Shown: positions 46,821 through 55,363, counted from the stretch's first letter. The stretch is DNA of 64,000 nucleotides from Cymbomonas tetramitiformis (GCA_001247695.2 LGRX02029187.1:16193-80192), one strand, 5' to 3'. Notes: generated by a model from the sequence alone, not told the origin. Numbers and translations: made by a program.

Positions 46821-48743
46821 ATGTCAGCTTTCGGTTCAAATTTAATAGTGAAAGAAATTAACGGCAAAGACTACGTAGCAGCCCCAGGTCCGGCCGATAC
46901 CTTAACGTGCAATACAGTCGTTTGTCAAACTATAGGCAGTGTCGAGAATCCTTTAGAGACTATGCATATTGGTTCAGATATTAGATATCAGAACGATATC
47001 AAATTCATAGATACTCAAGACCCATTAAATGAACGAGAACAAATGTCCTTGTTGACAGATGGGTCGTTGAAGGTGCACACTTCAATCAAATTCAACGACT
47101 TCGTTTTAAACAACCCAGTTTCAAAATCACGGTTTTCAGCAGGCCTCGACGACCTCGATACTTCTTTCGAGATTAAAAGCTTGGATCCTGTGGAACAAAC
47201 ACGAGTTAAGATAGGCGAAACAGGCATCAACGAGGTAACCTGCTTGCAGACAACAGTCAATATAGAGCCTCTCGGCAGTGGGGTATTGATAAACGACGGC
47301 CCACTCGTATTGAATACGGGCGACATCACGTTGACCTCTGGAAAATACCTCGGGGACGGTTCTTTGCTCCAAAACCTGCCGTCCGGGGCAAATCAAAATC
47401 TACAATCGGTCACTGATCAAGGTGCAACGACGACAAATAGTATTAGTGCTTTAGAGTTCATCGGCAGTGGTGCACAATTAACAAATCTCCCTGTCCAACC
47501 TGATACATCTACACTTCAAGATGTAACGACCCGAGGATCTACAACCAATGCAAATGACGTGTCTTTCACAGGTTTAGGTACAATGGTAGTCAATCAAGAA
47601 AAACTGAGTGGCAATAATCTTAGAATTGAATCAGGTTCTGGTGGTTTTGGAAAAGTGTCTATCGGAGAACAAACTCAAGGGTTTACCAATGCCGACCACA
47701 TTGGAGATCGTTCTATAGCAATCGGCCGCAATGCATTATCTATTAACAATACAACAAGTAATGATACGATTGCGATTGGTTCCGGTTCGTGTAATAGTAA
47801 TTGCGGTGACTATGTCGTGTCTATCGGCGACGATTGCGGTCAGATTAACTGCAAAGATGCAGCAGTGAACATCGGAAAATTTGCAGGTGAATTCACAGCC
47901 GGCGAGAATTCCGTAAACATAGGTGCTTTGGCAGCACAAAATTCTGCTCAGAGTGCGGTTAACACCGATAACACAATTGTTTTGAACGCAAGCGGGGTTG
48001 AATTGAATGCCGGTGTTGCTAATAGTTGTTATATTAGGCCTATTAGGGCCAGTCCCGATCCTTCAAGCGAGTCGCAAATGTTACACTATGATACAGCATC
48101 AAACGAGGTGCGATACGGTCCTGTTTCCAGTGGTGGAGGTACTCCAAGTTTATCCCAAGTTTTGGCTGTAGGCAATTCTGGAACAAATATCAATCTGACA
48201 GGAGATTTGGATTGTACTGCTATTAGAATCGTAAATTCGATTGATTGGGCATATACAACACCAAACACATCTTCAATAACGACCGATGCTATTCCATTGA
48301 CAAATCTCACAAATTCATACAGAACGACTACATCACCAAACACGTTCACAGGCCAAGTGTATACTATGGTGAACACAACGGCCTCAACCATAACATCAGG
48401 AACGGTGGTTTCATTTGATGATGTAAGTACCAATATCAATGGAGTCAAGCCTTATGCAGCAACCAATACAGCCACAAATACAAATGTAGCAGTTTTAGGG
48501 ATATGTGTTCAAGATTCTACGGCAGGTGGATCTTGCTTTGTGCTCGTTTCTGGATTCTGTTCTGTGAAATGTATTGATGGTGCGTATATAAAAGGCCAGA
48601 TATTAGGTGTCCAAGCAAACGGTGTCGTCAATTCATCGGCAGTAACAACAACCACCGGAGTCGCTGGATGTTGTATGGAAACTGTCACTCATACATCTCC
48701 TAATGCAGTTATATGTTATTTACAGTCGACATTTAAATTGTGA
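46821..48743 (+). CDS. Fibre-like protein 2 with YadA-type IGxxA repeats
   Basis: 640 residues. N-terminus MSAFGSNLIVKEING, then a beta-rich shaft. A run of short repeats follows (about 290-380: RSIAIGRNALS, DTIAIGSGS, YVVSIGDD, AAVNIGKFAG, NSVNIGALA) like the head repeats of trimeric autotransporter adhesins. The C-terminal domain is Thr/Ser-rich and contains Cys. Such repeats form left-handed trimeric rolls, so this is likely a trimeric receptor-binding fibre. Confidence 0.65.
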   Translation: MSAFGSNLIVKEINGKDYVAAPGPADTLTCNTVVCQTIGSVENPLETMHIGSDIRYQNDIKFIDTQDPLNEREQMSLLTDGSLKVHTSIKFNDFVLNNPVSKSRFSAGLDDLDTSFEIKSLDPVEQTRVKIGETGINEVTCLQTTVNIEPLGSGVLINDGPLVLNTGDITLTSGKYLGDGSLLQNLPSGANQNLQSVTDQGATTTNSISALEFIGSGAQLTNLPVQPDTSTLQDVTTRGSTTNANDVSFTGLGTMVVNQEKLSGNNLRIESGSGGFGKVSIGEQTQGFTNADHIGDRSIAIGRNALSINNTTSNDTIAIGSGSCNSNCGDYVVSIGDDCGQINCKDAAVNIGKFAGEFTAGENSVNIGALAAQNSAQSAVNTDNTIVLNASGVELNAGVANSCYIRPIRASPDPSSESQMLHYDTASNEVRYGPVSSGGGTPSLSQVLAVGNSGTNINLTGDLDCTAIRIVNSIDWAYTTPNTSSITTDAIPLTNLTNSYRTTTSPNTFTGQVYTMVNTTASTITSGTVVSFDDVSTNINGVKPYAATNTATNTNVAVLGICVQDSTAGGSCFVLVSGFCSVKCIDGAYIKGQILGVQANGVVNSSAVTTTTGVAGCCMETVTHTSPNAVICYLQSTFKL

Positions 48744-48778
48744 TGATAATATTATATAATATAATATAATATATACAT

Positions 48779-49756
48779 ATGTCTAGTTTTGGAAAAGACT
48801 TGGTTTGCACCAATCTAACGTGTACAACGATTAATGGCAATGCTCCAGCTGGTGGATCAAGCAAGTGGACCGAAATGCCGGGTGGGAATAACATTGAAAG
48901 AACACAGGGGGATGTGTTCATAAATAACTTAGTCGGTCTAAATGTCACTGACAGTTCAATAATAAATATGCCAATAATAAAGAACGTAACAAATGGAGGC
49001 ACTGCACAAATAGAAATAAAGGATGGAACTAATGATTCCACGGTGGTCGTCTCAGGGAATGAATTGCAAGTAAATACAAATTCAGGCTTATCAGTCAATG
49101 GAAATGCAAGAGTAAATGGTGAGATAAACAACACTGCAAATAATCGAACAAACATTGATTTATTTGGAACAAAAACTTCTGGTAATTCTTTTATCGGTTT
49201 AAATACCGCCGGTGTAGACATATCAAGTGCGTCATCGATATATTTTATAAATTTTGAAAAGAAACCTGATCAAGCTACAAATAACTTTTTCAGAATCAAT
49301 ATGTCAGGTGATATTATTGGTGCTCGTAACGTAGCGTTAGAAAGATTGACATTGCCGACACAGTTGTCTTACAAAGGTTGTCAAGTCATTACAGCTTTGA
49401 CAAGTGGAGCTCCAGGTAATAGAATTGTGCAAATTCCCGCAGGAAAATTTATTTGTTTCTTCGATTTGACATTTACTTCATCAGATATAGCTACTGGTGG
49501 AAAGATTCTGAACATAACATTTGATACATCAAACTTACCAATCACAGCTCCAGAAATCACAGGTAGAAAATATATAGTTTCTGTTACTCGGCCGCAAACG
49601 GAATTTAACGAAAGTGATTCCAGGCTTGACGTATTAAACCAATTTACGTATATAACTAAACCAGGTAACCAGTTTGCTTTACAATTAGTAGGTGACGCAG
49701 ATATACTAGGTATGAAAGCAAGCTTCATTGTGAAATTCATAGAAATGCAGCAGTAG
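48779..49756 (+). CDS. Fibre-like protein 3
   Basis: 325 residues. N-terminus MSSFGKDLVCTNLTCTTINGNAP, a Asn/Thr/Ile-rich beta shaft, and a C-terminal globular part (GRKYIVSVTRPQTEFNESDSRLD, FALQLVGDADILGMKASFIVKFIEMQ). It is the last gene before the right TIR and is preceded by a pure AT run ATAATATAATATAATATATACAT-ATG. Structural role inferred from the shared N-terminus and position. Confidence 0.6.
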   Translation: MSSFGKDLVCTNLTCTTINGNAPAGGSSKWTEMPGGNNIERTQGDVFINNLVGLNVTDSSIINMPIIKNVTNGGTAQIEIKDGTNDSTVVVSGNELQVNTNSGLSVNGNARVNGEINNTANNRTNIDLFGTKTSGNSFIGLNTAGVDISSASSIYFINFEKKPDQATNNFFRINMSGDIIGARNVALERLTLPTQLSYKGCQVITALTSGAPGNRIVQIPAGKFICFFDLTFTSSDIATGGKILNITFDTSNLPITAPEITGRKYIVSVTRPQTEFNESDSRLDVLNQFTYITKPGNQFALQLVGDADILGMKASFIVKFIEMQQ

Positions 49757-49771
49757 TTGAAGAATTTTTTG

Positions 49772-49832
49772 TGTCCCATTTTGAACATAAAAAAGTAAGA
49801 TTTTCTATATATGCAAATCTCATTTTGGGACA
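49772..49832 (-). promoter_or_regulatory. TGTCCCA hairpin element 19 (61 bp, inner end of right TIR)
   Basis: Mirror copy of element 5; 15 bases after the stop of fibre-like protein 3. Confidence 0.8.
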
Positions 49833-49972
49833 AGAGTTCCAGAATGTATATCGCAGAATTCCAGAAAATCAAACTGAAACAAAGAAATTTTGTTTCCGAT
49901 TGCAATATCGCAGAATTCCACAATTCCAGAAAATCAAATTGAAACACAGGGAACAATGGCAACAATCGCAGG

Positions 49973-50033
49973 TGTCCCATTTTGAACATTCAAAATTAAG
50001 TTTTTCTATATACAAACATCTCAGTTTGGGACA
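49973..50033 (-). promoter_or_regulatory. TGTCCCA hairpin element 20 (61 bp, right TIR)
   Basis: Mirror copy of element 4. Confidence 0.8.
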
Positions 50034-50171
50034 GTAGATGATATCGGCTTGCATCGGCACAGATCGGCATATTGTATCGCAATTGCCGAAGATGTCGACA
50101 ATCGCAAATATTGTGAAATGAATCGCAAATATTGTGAAATGAATCGTAAGTATACAATATCTAACCCACAG

Positions 50172-50232
50172 TGTCCCAAAGTGAAATAAGGAAAATATAT
50201 TATTCTATATATAAAGATCTGAGAATGGGACA
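50172..50232 (-). promoter_or_regulatory. TGTCCCA hairpin element 21 (61 bp, right TIR)
   Basis: Mirror copy of element 3, with core TATTATTCTATATATAAAG. Confidence 0.8.
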
Positions 50233-50416
50233 ACAAGCGAAATGCAAATATGTAGAACGGCGACAATTGGAAATTGTTGCTTTCGTTGATACTAATCAGT
50301 GATATGCAAAATAAACAATTGAAACAAATGAAATTTGCGGTTTGCGATCGCAATTGTTGTCATTCACAGAAAAGGAACACTCGTAGAATTTGCTGACATC
50401 GCCTCGTGATAAATGG

Positions 50417-50477
50417 TGTCCCAAAGTGAAATATATAAAAATATATTTTCTATATATGAAGTTCTGGAAATGGGACA
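50417..50477 (-). promoter_or_regulatory. TGTCCCA hairpin element 22 (61 bp, right TIR)
   Basis: Mirror copy of element 2. Confidence 0.8.
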
Positions 50478-50515
50478 ATATAATTCACACATATTGATCT
50501 GAGGCCGACATCAGA

Positions 50516-50624
50516 TGACTTGCGTATGACTTGAGTATGACTTGAGTATGACTTGAGTATGACGTGCGTATGATTTGTGTATGACTAGAGTATGACTAGA
50601 GTATGACTAGAGTATGACTTATCG
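50516..50624 (-). repeat. 11-bp minisatellite, right TIR
   Basis: About ten units of GTATGACTTGA / GTATGACTAGA. The TAGA variant is confined to the end next to element 23 and is absent from the left TIR. Confidence 0.8.
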
Positions 50625-50685
50625 TGTCCCAAACTGAGATATATGAAAATATATATTCTATATATGAAGGTCTCAGAATGGGACA
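50625..50685 (-). promoter_or_regulatory. TGTCCCA hairpin element 23 (61 bp, right TIR)
   Basis: Mirror copy of element 1. Confidence 0.8.
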
Positions 50686-50741
50686 GCTAATATATTGAGT
50701 GATCGACTGAGCTGGTGTTGCGGTAGATGACCGGTGGCTCT

Positions 50742-50756
50742 ACTACATAAGAGGCG
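50742..50756 (+). repeat. 15-bp end repeat, arm A (right)
   Basis: ACTACATAAGAGGCG, inner partner of the tip at 50841-50855. Confidence 0.85.
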
Positions 50757-50840
50757 TTCCGAAATACCGGGAAATCCTGGCAAATACATAAGATACTTAA
50801 GGAATATAAATGTATTTAATAAGGATATGCCCCCACTACA

Positions 50841-50855
50841 CGCCTCTTATGTAGT
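50841..50855 (-). repeat. 15-bp end repeat, arm A' (right tip)
   Basis: CGCCTCTTATGTAGT at the extreme right end of the Polinton. Confidence 0.85.
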
Positions 50856-51656
50856 TACCCAAGAGGTTTTCATCCATCGGTCGCATAAATATATCAGGGC
50901 TGCATCCCAAGAACTGCAGGGCTACATCCCAAGAACTGCGATGCATCTTCGGTGCAATGGGCTGCAACCCGAGAACTGCAGGGTTATATCCCTAACATTT
51001 TTTACCCTGCATCAAATTGATATGACGGGAGCAGGAATTGATCCTTCCTTGCTAAGGTGTAGTGAGCCTTGTATAAATCATACCCTTACACAGATACGCA
51101 TATGCGGGTACCAATATCTGTGAAAAAACTGCTAAATGCTACCTTTGCCAAAACCGTGGTTTGTCATCGGATTCTTGGCCAGTCATCCGAAGCTTCATTT
51201 TCGAAAAAAACGTCTCAGCGTCCGAAGGGCGCGAGCACTGGAAAAAATGTTTTTTCGCGCATATTATTTATGATAATTTTTTAGGTTTGAGTAGACGTTT
51301 TTCCTAGAATTTTGTCGACCAGAAGGTATTTTTCGACCCCTGTTTTGCTTCTTATAGTGAAATATGGTGTCCTTTGCTTCAAACCCTAAAACTTGCGGTA
51401 TGATCTTGCTTTAGCTTGTATATTTTCTTGATATGTGATATGAAATTTCAGTACCCAGCGACCTGAGTTTTTTACGAAGGTCCTGGGGAAAGAGCAACAA
51501 AACGCCTGGAGAAGCTGGAGAGCCTTGAGCTCTCCAGTGAGGAACCAAAACCGTAAAGCGCAACATTACGCATAACTGAAAGAACAAAAGAGTAACAACA
51601 TCAGAACTATAACGAGCTTGATTTTCGCGTTTTTGATAACTTCACACAGGAGAATT
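50856..51656. other. Right flank of the Polinton and 5' region of the long LINE
   Basis: No gene and no continuation of the interrupted gypsy RT. Imperfect repeats of GGGCTGCATCCCAAGAACTGCA lie at 50896-50992. From about 51470 the sequence (GAGGAACCAAAACC near 51540) resembles the leader of the short LINE, so the long LINE probably begins there; its exact 5' end is not clear. Confidence 0.5.
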
Positions 51657-53825
51657 ATGAACGAAGAAGGACCCACAGATATGGACTCTTTCACTCAGCC
51701 AGAAACCATTCAGCAGAAATATGACTTTATGAGGAGTATGAATTCAGACGTGATCCGCGACAGTGATAAGTGGAGCGCTAAACTGGACCAGGACACAGTT
51801 TCATCCCTCATCTATGCCACTTTCCTTGCGAAAGCAGACGCAGTTTTCGCAGCACGAAACATTCCGATAAATCACAAGAAGTTTTTCGGAAACATCGAAA
51901 GGCCATCCACTATGTGCACTTTCCTGTGGAACATTTTCAGACACGCGACAAATATGTGCTCAGTGAAAGGAAACGAAGTTGTCATTGAGTCAGCAGCAGC
52001 AACCACAAACGTCGAGAAACTGATCAAGTACACCAGGAACACAGTTCAGAGGGAAAACATCAGAAACATCGTTGAAACACTCCTGGAATATGACTTGTAC
52101 TTTCCCACACTGGAGTCAGTTCAGATACAAGTAGACGAACGCATTGCTAAACAGGCATCGGAGCAAACACAGCAGTCCCCCTCAGCCTCTGGACTTGCAG
52201 AAATCGACCTGGGTGCACGCGAGGGAGCACAAGCCGAAGGTGACCAAAACGAGGACACCTGGGAAGAAAGAGAAGAAGCAGGTACAAAATTAAACAGCCT
52301 CGCATTCCTCCATTGTTTAATCACAACTGACGCATTGCAAAACGCAACAACGAAAGCCCACGCATTTCTTCATTGTTTAATCACAACTGACGCATTGCAA
52401 AACGCAATAACGAAAGCTCACGCATTCCTCCATTGTTTAATCACAACTGACGCATTACAAAACGCAATAACGAAAGCCCACGCACAGCATTTAGAGATAG
52501 CAAGCATTTCTTTTTTCATTTGTGCATTACTAACAGTTGTGAACACAGGCGAGTACGACGGAATCGACGGTCTGACTGGACAACGAGAAGTGTCGCTTGT
52601 CAGCCACGAAGAGGAAGCGGAATTCGACTTCGCATCTCTTCAAACGGCAGTGGACTACTCTGAGACGGTGAAGAAAACCGAAACCGAAATCGAAGGCCAC
52701 GAAGGTGACTTGGAGAACGAAGACTTCCTACAGACGCTGAAGATCACGAGGCACAACGTCCAGAACACCGCGCGCTTCACTGGACGCGAGCTTAGCGAAG
52801 TAAGAAGGCAGTGCGAGGAGACCCTGACCAGGAAGCATCTCGACGTTGGCTCATTGGCGGTTGACGGTCTGACGCGAAAGGTGGACGCATCGGGTGTTGC
52901 TAAGGTAAAAACCTCCCTCTCACTTCACGTAAAAAAGCATTCACACAGATACCGCTCTTGCATTAAGCTCCATTTTTCTTTTAAAGCTCGCATCTCTACA
53001 AACATTACGAAACCGCGCATTCTAACTAGAGTTAACACGCAGACTCCCTTCATCAAAGTTCAGCTAAAGAGCGAGGAAGAAGCGACTGCAATCCTCGAGC
53101 TGGGAATTCTTCTGGTGGACGGACAGCGCTTTAACATCACGCCTAAATCTTCCAGACTGACTCGATTTAACCTGTTCTTGCGTGCTTCCGCTCCCAATCT
53201 TCAGGTCTCAACGGATAACATAGTCTCATTCCTGCTCACGACTCCATTTTCAAGCTTTGTTAAGCGGGTGGTCTTCCAACAGACATTCACAGAACATCCA
53301 GGAAAGGGCAGAGGATCACGGCTGGTCAGAAGGATCTACGCAGTACTCAGGCCCCCAGTTGCAGCAGCACCGGAACCGGCAGTACCGGACATTCAAAATC
53401 CGGAGCACGCAGTTTACTTCATTCCACTTCAGTACATCTACAACCCTGTTGGAGTTGTCCTGATTACTCAGTGCAGTGCCCACGAGTGTTTCAAGTGTGC
53501 CCCATCTCCCAAAAGGTTCGGTCATTGTTCCAAGAACTGTATGGACAGCGGGAAAGGGAAGGGAAAGGGGAAAGGATCTGGTAAAGGAAAAGGATCAGGA
53601 GGAGGAGGCCCCCCAGGATTCCCACCAGGAGGCCCTCCAGGACCGCCGAGTACCCCCACAAAAAACTCAGCCAAGTGGGAAGCAGCAAAAGCTAAAGCAT
53701 TAAAGAGAAAGCTCACCCCCTCAGCTCCCAGCCCTGCCCACAAGATCCCCGCAGGAGGCAGCCAAAGACAACCCCTGACACAGGAAGGTGACGGAGGAAT
53801 TAATCTTGCTGAAGGTAGATACTGA
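51657..53825 (+). CDS. LINE ORF1 protein with zinc-knuckle-like motif
   Basis: ATG at 51657 (MNEEGPTDMDSF). An N-terminal helical part resembles that of the short LINE (MCSVKGNEVVIESAAATTNVEKL versus FYVATRDGEQVVLVAGASDVAKK). A stop-free GT-AG segment follows, then an acidic HEEEAEFDFASL and a second GT-AG segment. The shared domain shows TPFIKVQL, ITPKSSRLT and FSSFVKRVVFQQTFT. Next come CFKCAPSPKRFGHCSKNC (zinc-knuckle-like), a Gly/Lys-rich GKGKGKGSGKGKG tract and a Pro-rich end. Probably binds element RNA. The zinc knuckle is absent in the short copy, where the methyltransferase domain takes over at this point. Confidence 0.7.
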   Translation: MNEEGPTDMDSFTQPETIQQKYDFMRSMNSDVIRDSDKWSAKLDQDTVSSLIYATFLAKADAVFAARNIPINHKKFFGNIERPSTMCTFLWNIFRHATNMCSVKGNEVVIESAAATTNVEKLIKYTRNTVQRENIRNIVETLLEYDLYFPTLESVQIQVDERIAKQASEQTQQSPSASGLAEIDLGAREGAQAEGDQNEDTWEEREEAGTKLNSLAFLHCLITTDALQNATTKAHAFLHCLITTDALQNAITKAHAFLHCLITTDALQNAITKAHAQHLEIASISFFICALLTVVNTGEYDGIDGLTGQREVSLVSHEEEAEFDFASLQTAVDYSETVKKTETEIEGHEGDLENEDFLQTLKITRHNVQNTARFTGRELSEVRRQCEETLTRKHLDVGSLAVDGLTRKVDASGVAKVKTSLSLHVKKHSHRYRSCIKLHFSFKARISTNITKPRILTRVNTQTPFIKVQLKSEEEATAILELGILLVDGQRFNITPKSSRLTRFNLFLRASAPNLQVSTDNIVSFLLTTPFSSFVKRVVFQQTFTEHPGKGRGSRLVRRIYAVLRPPVAAAPEPAVPDIQNPEHAVYFIPLQYIYNPVGVVLITQCSAHECFKCAPSPKRFGHCSKNCMDSGKGKGKGKGSGKGKGSGGGGPPGFPPGGPPGPPSTPTKNSAKWEAAKAKALKRKLTPSAPSPAHKIPAGGSQRQPLTQEGDGGINLAEGRY
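52282..52548 (+). other. In-frame GT-AG segment with three 60-bp repeats
   Basis: Starts GTACAA and ends GTGAACACAG. Length 267 = 89 codons, no stop. Three near-identical 60-bp units encode AFLHCLITTDALQNAITKAH. It lies before the acidic EEEAEFD segment, where the short LINE has its unrelated 195-bp segment. Confidence 0.55.
52905..53042 (+). other. In-frame GT-AG segment in ORF1 of the long LINE
   Basis: Starts GTAAAA and ends TTAACACGCAG. Length 138 = 46 codons, no stop. The short LINE lacks it: its sequence runs straight from the equivalent Lys-rich stretch to TPFMHVKV. Confidence 0.55.
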
Positions 53826-53896
53826 GAAATTGGACTGTCAAACCTGTCTCTCCTCTCTGAACACCCTCTCAGACTTTGTGCTTTCAAGCATCTGAT

Positions 53897-55363
53897 ATGC
53901 AAGTGACCCTCACTAGCATCCCTAAAACCAGAAGAGTCAATCTCTTCCTTGCTCTGCTCATTGTGACCCACCGGCCAGCAGTAAATTTAAGTATGCACAG
54001 CACATATTTACACCCCTGCTCTTGCTTTGCTCTTCTCTTTACAACTGCTGTTCACTCCCCACAGTTTGTCTCACCACACAACACATATTTCCCTCGACTT
54101 CAAAAGCTCAATCTTGAACCAGAGCACGGGCATACAGATAGCTCAAAGTTCACTCTCAAACTTGCATTACATAGACACCTTCATCATAGGGACCCTCCCG
54201 TGTACGGCACACCGTCACTAAATAAATACAAAGCACACACCTGGCATAATAATAACCTGCCGCTTGATAAACACTTATGCAGTGAATACAGTTCCTCACA
54301 TAGCTCACCCTCCGAGGCACCCGAACCAACAAACTTATATGAAAACCTGCACCGGTTGTCAAACACCAAAATATTAATAAATAACCACACACGGTTCCTA
54401 GCAAACTTAAGAGGACGGGAAACCAAAGCAGGAAACACTTCACAATATGCAGGCAACTTAACGCGGCATACTGTTAACTCAATGCATTATACAGAAAGTT
54501 TAATAATACTTACACGATGCCTGGAAAACAACATGCGGTCAACAAATAACACAAATAAACCCATATGCTTTCCGAAGCGGGCGGTTACTAACCTGAAGCG
54601 GGTCACGGTAAACTTAGCTCGGTGTTTAAACAACTTAGAACTGAATGCAATACACCGTAATAGTACTGATAAAATAATCTTACGAGAGACTCGGGGGCAC
54701 GGACACATGTTTCTAGGGGAAAAGGCGGCTGTAAGCACAAAAATAATGGGAACCCCTAACCTCTTGAGTCGACACCTAGTGAATACGGGACGGGTGGAAG
54801 TGCGTAGAAGTAAAATGGGGCGAAAATATTTCACACAATGCTTATATATGACAAAAAGGGTTAGTGGAAAAAAAATAAAGGCAACCGGACAACCTTGGAC
54901 CGGAAGCGAATTGCATGAGGCACAATTCGTTAAAAATCGAAAATTTGCAAAAATGAGCCTAGAACCAAAAAATTTCAGGGAAGGGACCCGAGGACATATA
55001 CGAAACCATGTGCGAAAGAGGAATGCCCAAATAAACGGTATGGTAGCTGAGGGGAGGCAACAAGTGGGTGTAACGCGTAACACGGTGAGCACAATAATGT
55101 TCAGAAACCACGGGAGCGGGGGAAGTGAGGTGCGCACTGGTCTTATAAAAGACACGCGGAGTGTAGTCAAGCGGGCTACAGATAAACCAATACGGTGCTC
55201 GGAAATAATACAGCGATATATTGCAAATCTAACGCGGTGGAAGAAAAACTTAAAAAAGTATACCTTCAATCTGGTATGGACCGAAAGGGCTGTTAACTCA
55301 ACACAATATATGTATCTTATAGTAAGCCCAGCATGGTTTGAAATATATTTTAAATGGAAATAA
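53897..55363 (+). CDS. Linking ORF of the long LINE, unknown function
   Basis: About 489 codons from the first ATG (the frame is open from 53876). Basic and Asn/Thr/His-rich, with a loose repeated N(L)TR / NLxR pattern. No domain recognised. The opposite strand is also open for 362 codons here, so the lack of stops may reflect base composition. It overlaps ORF2 by ten bases in the -1 phase, which would suit translational coupling or frameshifting. It may be a real protein or the leader of the polyprotein. Confidence 0.35.
   Translation: MQVTLTSIPKTRRVNLFLALLIVTHRPAVNLSMHSTYLHPCSCFALLFTTAVHSPQFVSPHNTYFPRLQKLNLEPEHGHTDSSKFTLKLALHRHLHHRDPPVYGTPSLNKYKAHTWHNNNLPLDKHLCSEYSSSHSSPSEAPEPTNLYENLHRLSNTKILINNHTRFLANLRGRETKAGNTSQYAGNLTRHTVNSMHYTESLIILTRCLENNMRSTNNTNKPICFPKRAVTNLKRVTVNLARCLNNLELNAIHRNSTDKIILRETRGHGHMFLGEKAAVSTKIMGTPNLLSRHLVNTGRVEVRRSKMGRKYFTQCLYMTKRVSGKKIKATGQPWTGSELHEAQFVKNRKFAKMSLEPKNFREGTRGHIRNHVRKRNAQINGMVAEGRQQVGVTRNTVSTIMFRNHGSGGSEVRTGLIKDTRSVVKRATDKPIRCSEIIQRYIANLTRWKKNLKKYTFNLVWTERAVNSTQYMYLIVSPAWFEIYFKWK

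Larger units (their letters stand above)
25577..50855 (+). mobile_element. Polinton/Maverick or Polinton-like virus, 25.3 kb
   Basis: Long terminal inverted repeats (25577-26742 and 49770-50855) enclose protein-primed DNA polymerase B, a retrovirus-type integrase, an A32/FtsK-like packaging ATPase, penton-like and major capsid candidates and fibre-like proteins. This is the core set of Polintons and integrated Polinton-like viruses or virophages. Extra genes are a PrimPol-helicase, two DNA methyltransferases, a C-type lectin and a lipase. It is more AT-rich than the flanks. Two genes are frameshifted, so this copy may be decaying, or the breaks may be sequence errors. I found no clear 5-6-bp target duplication. 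Confidence 0.9.
49770..50855 (-). repeat. Polinton right terminal inverted repeat
   Basis: Complement of the left TIR at 25577-26742, about 80 bp shorter through indels. Holds five hairpin elements and the end cassette. Confidence 0.9.

Noticed and set aside
25746..50685. TGTCCCA repeats as a CRISPR array
   Set aside because: The copies are dispersed between genes and palindromic, with no regular spacers between adjacent repeats.
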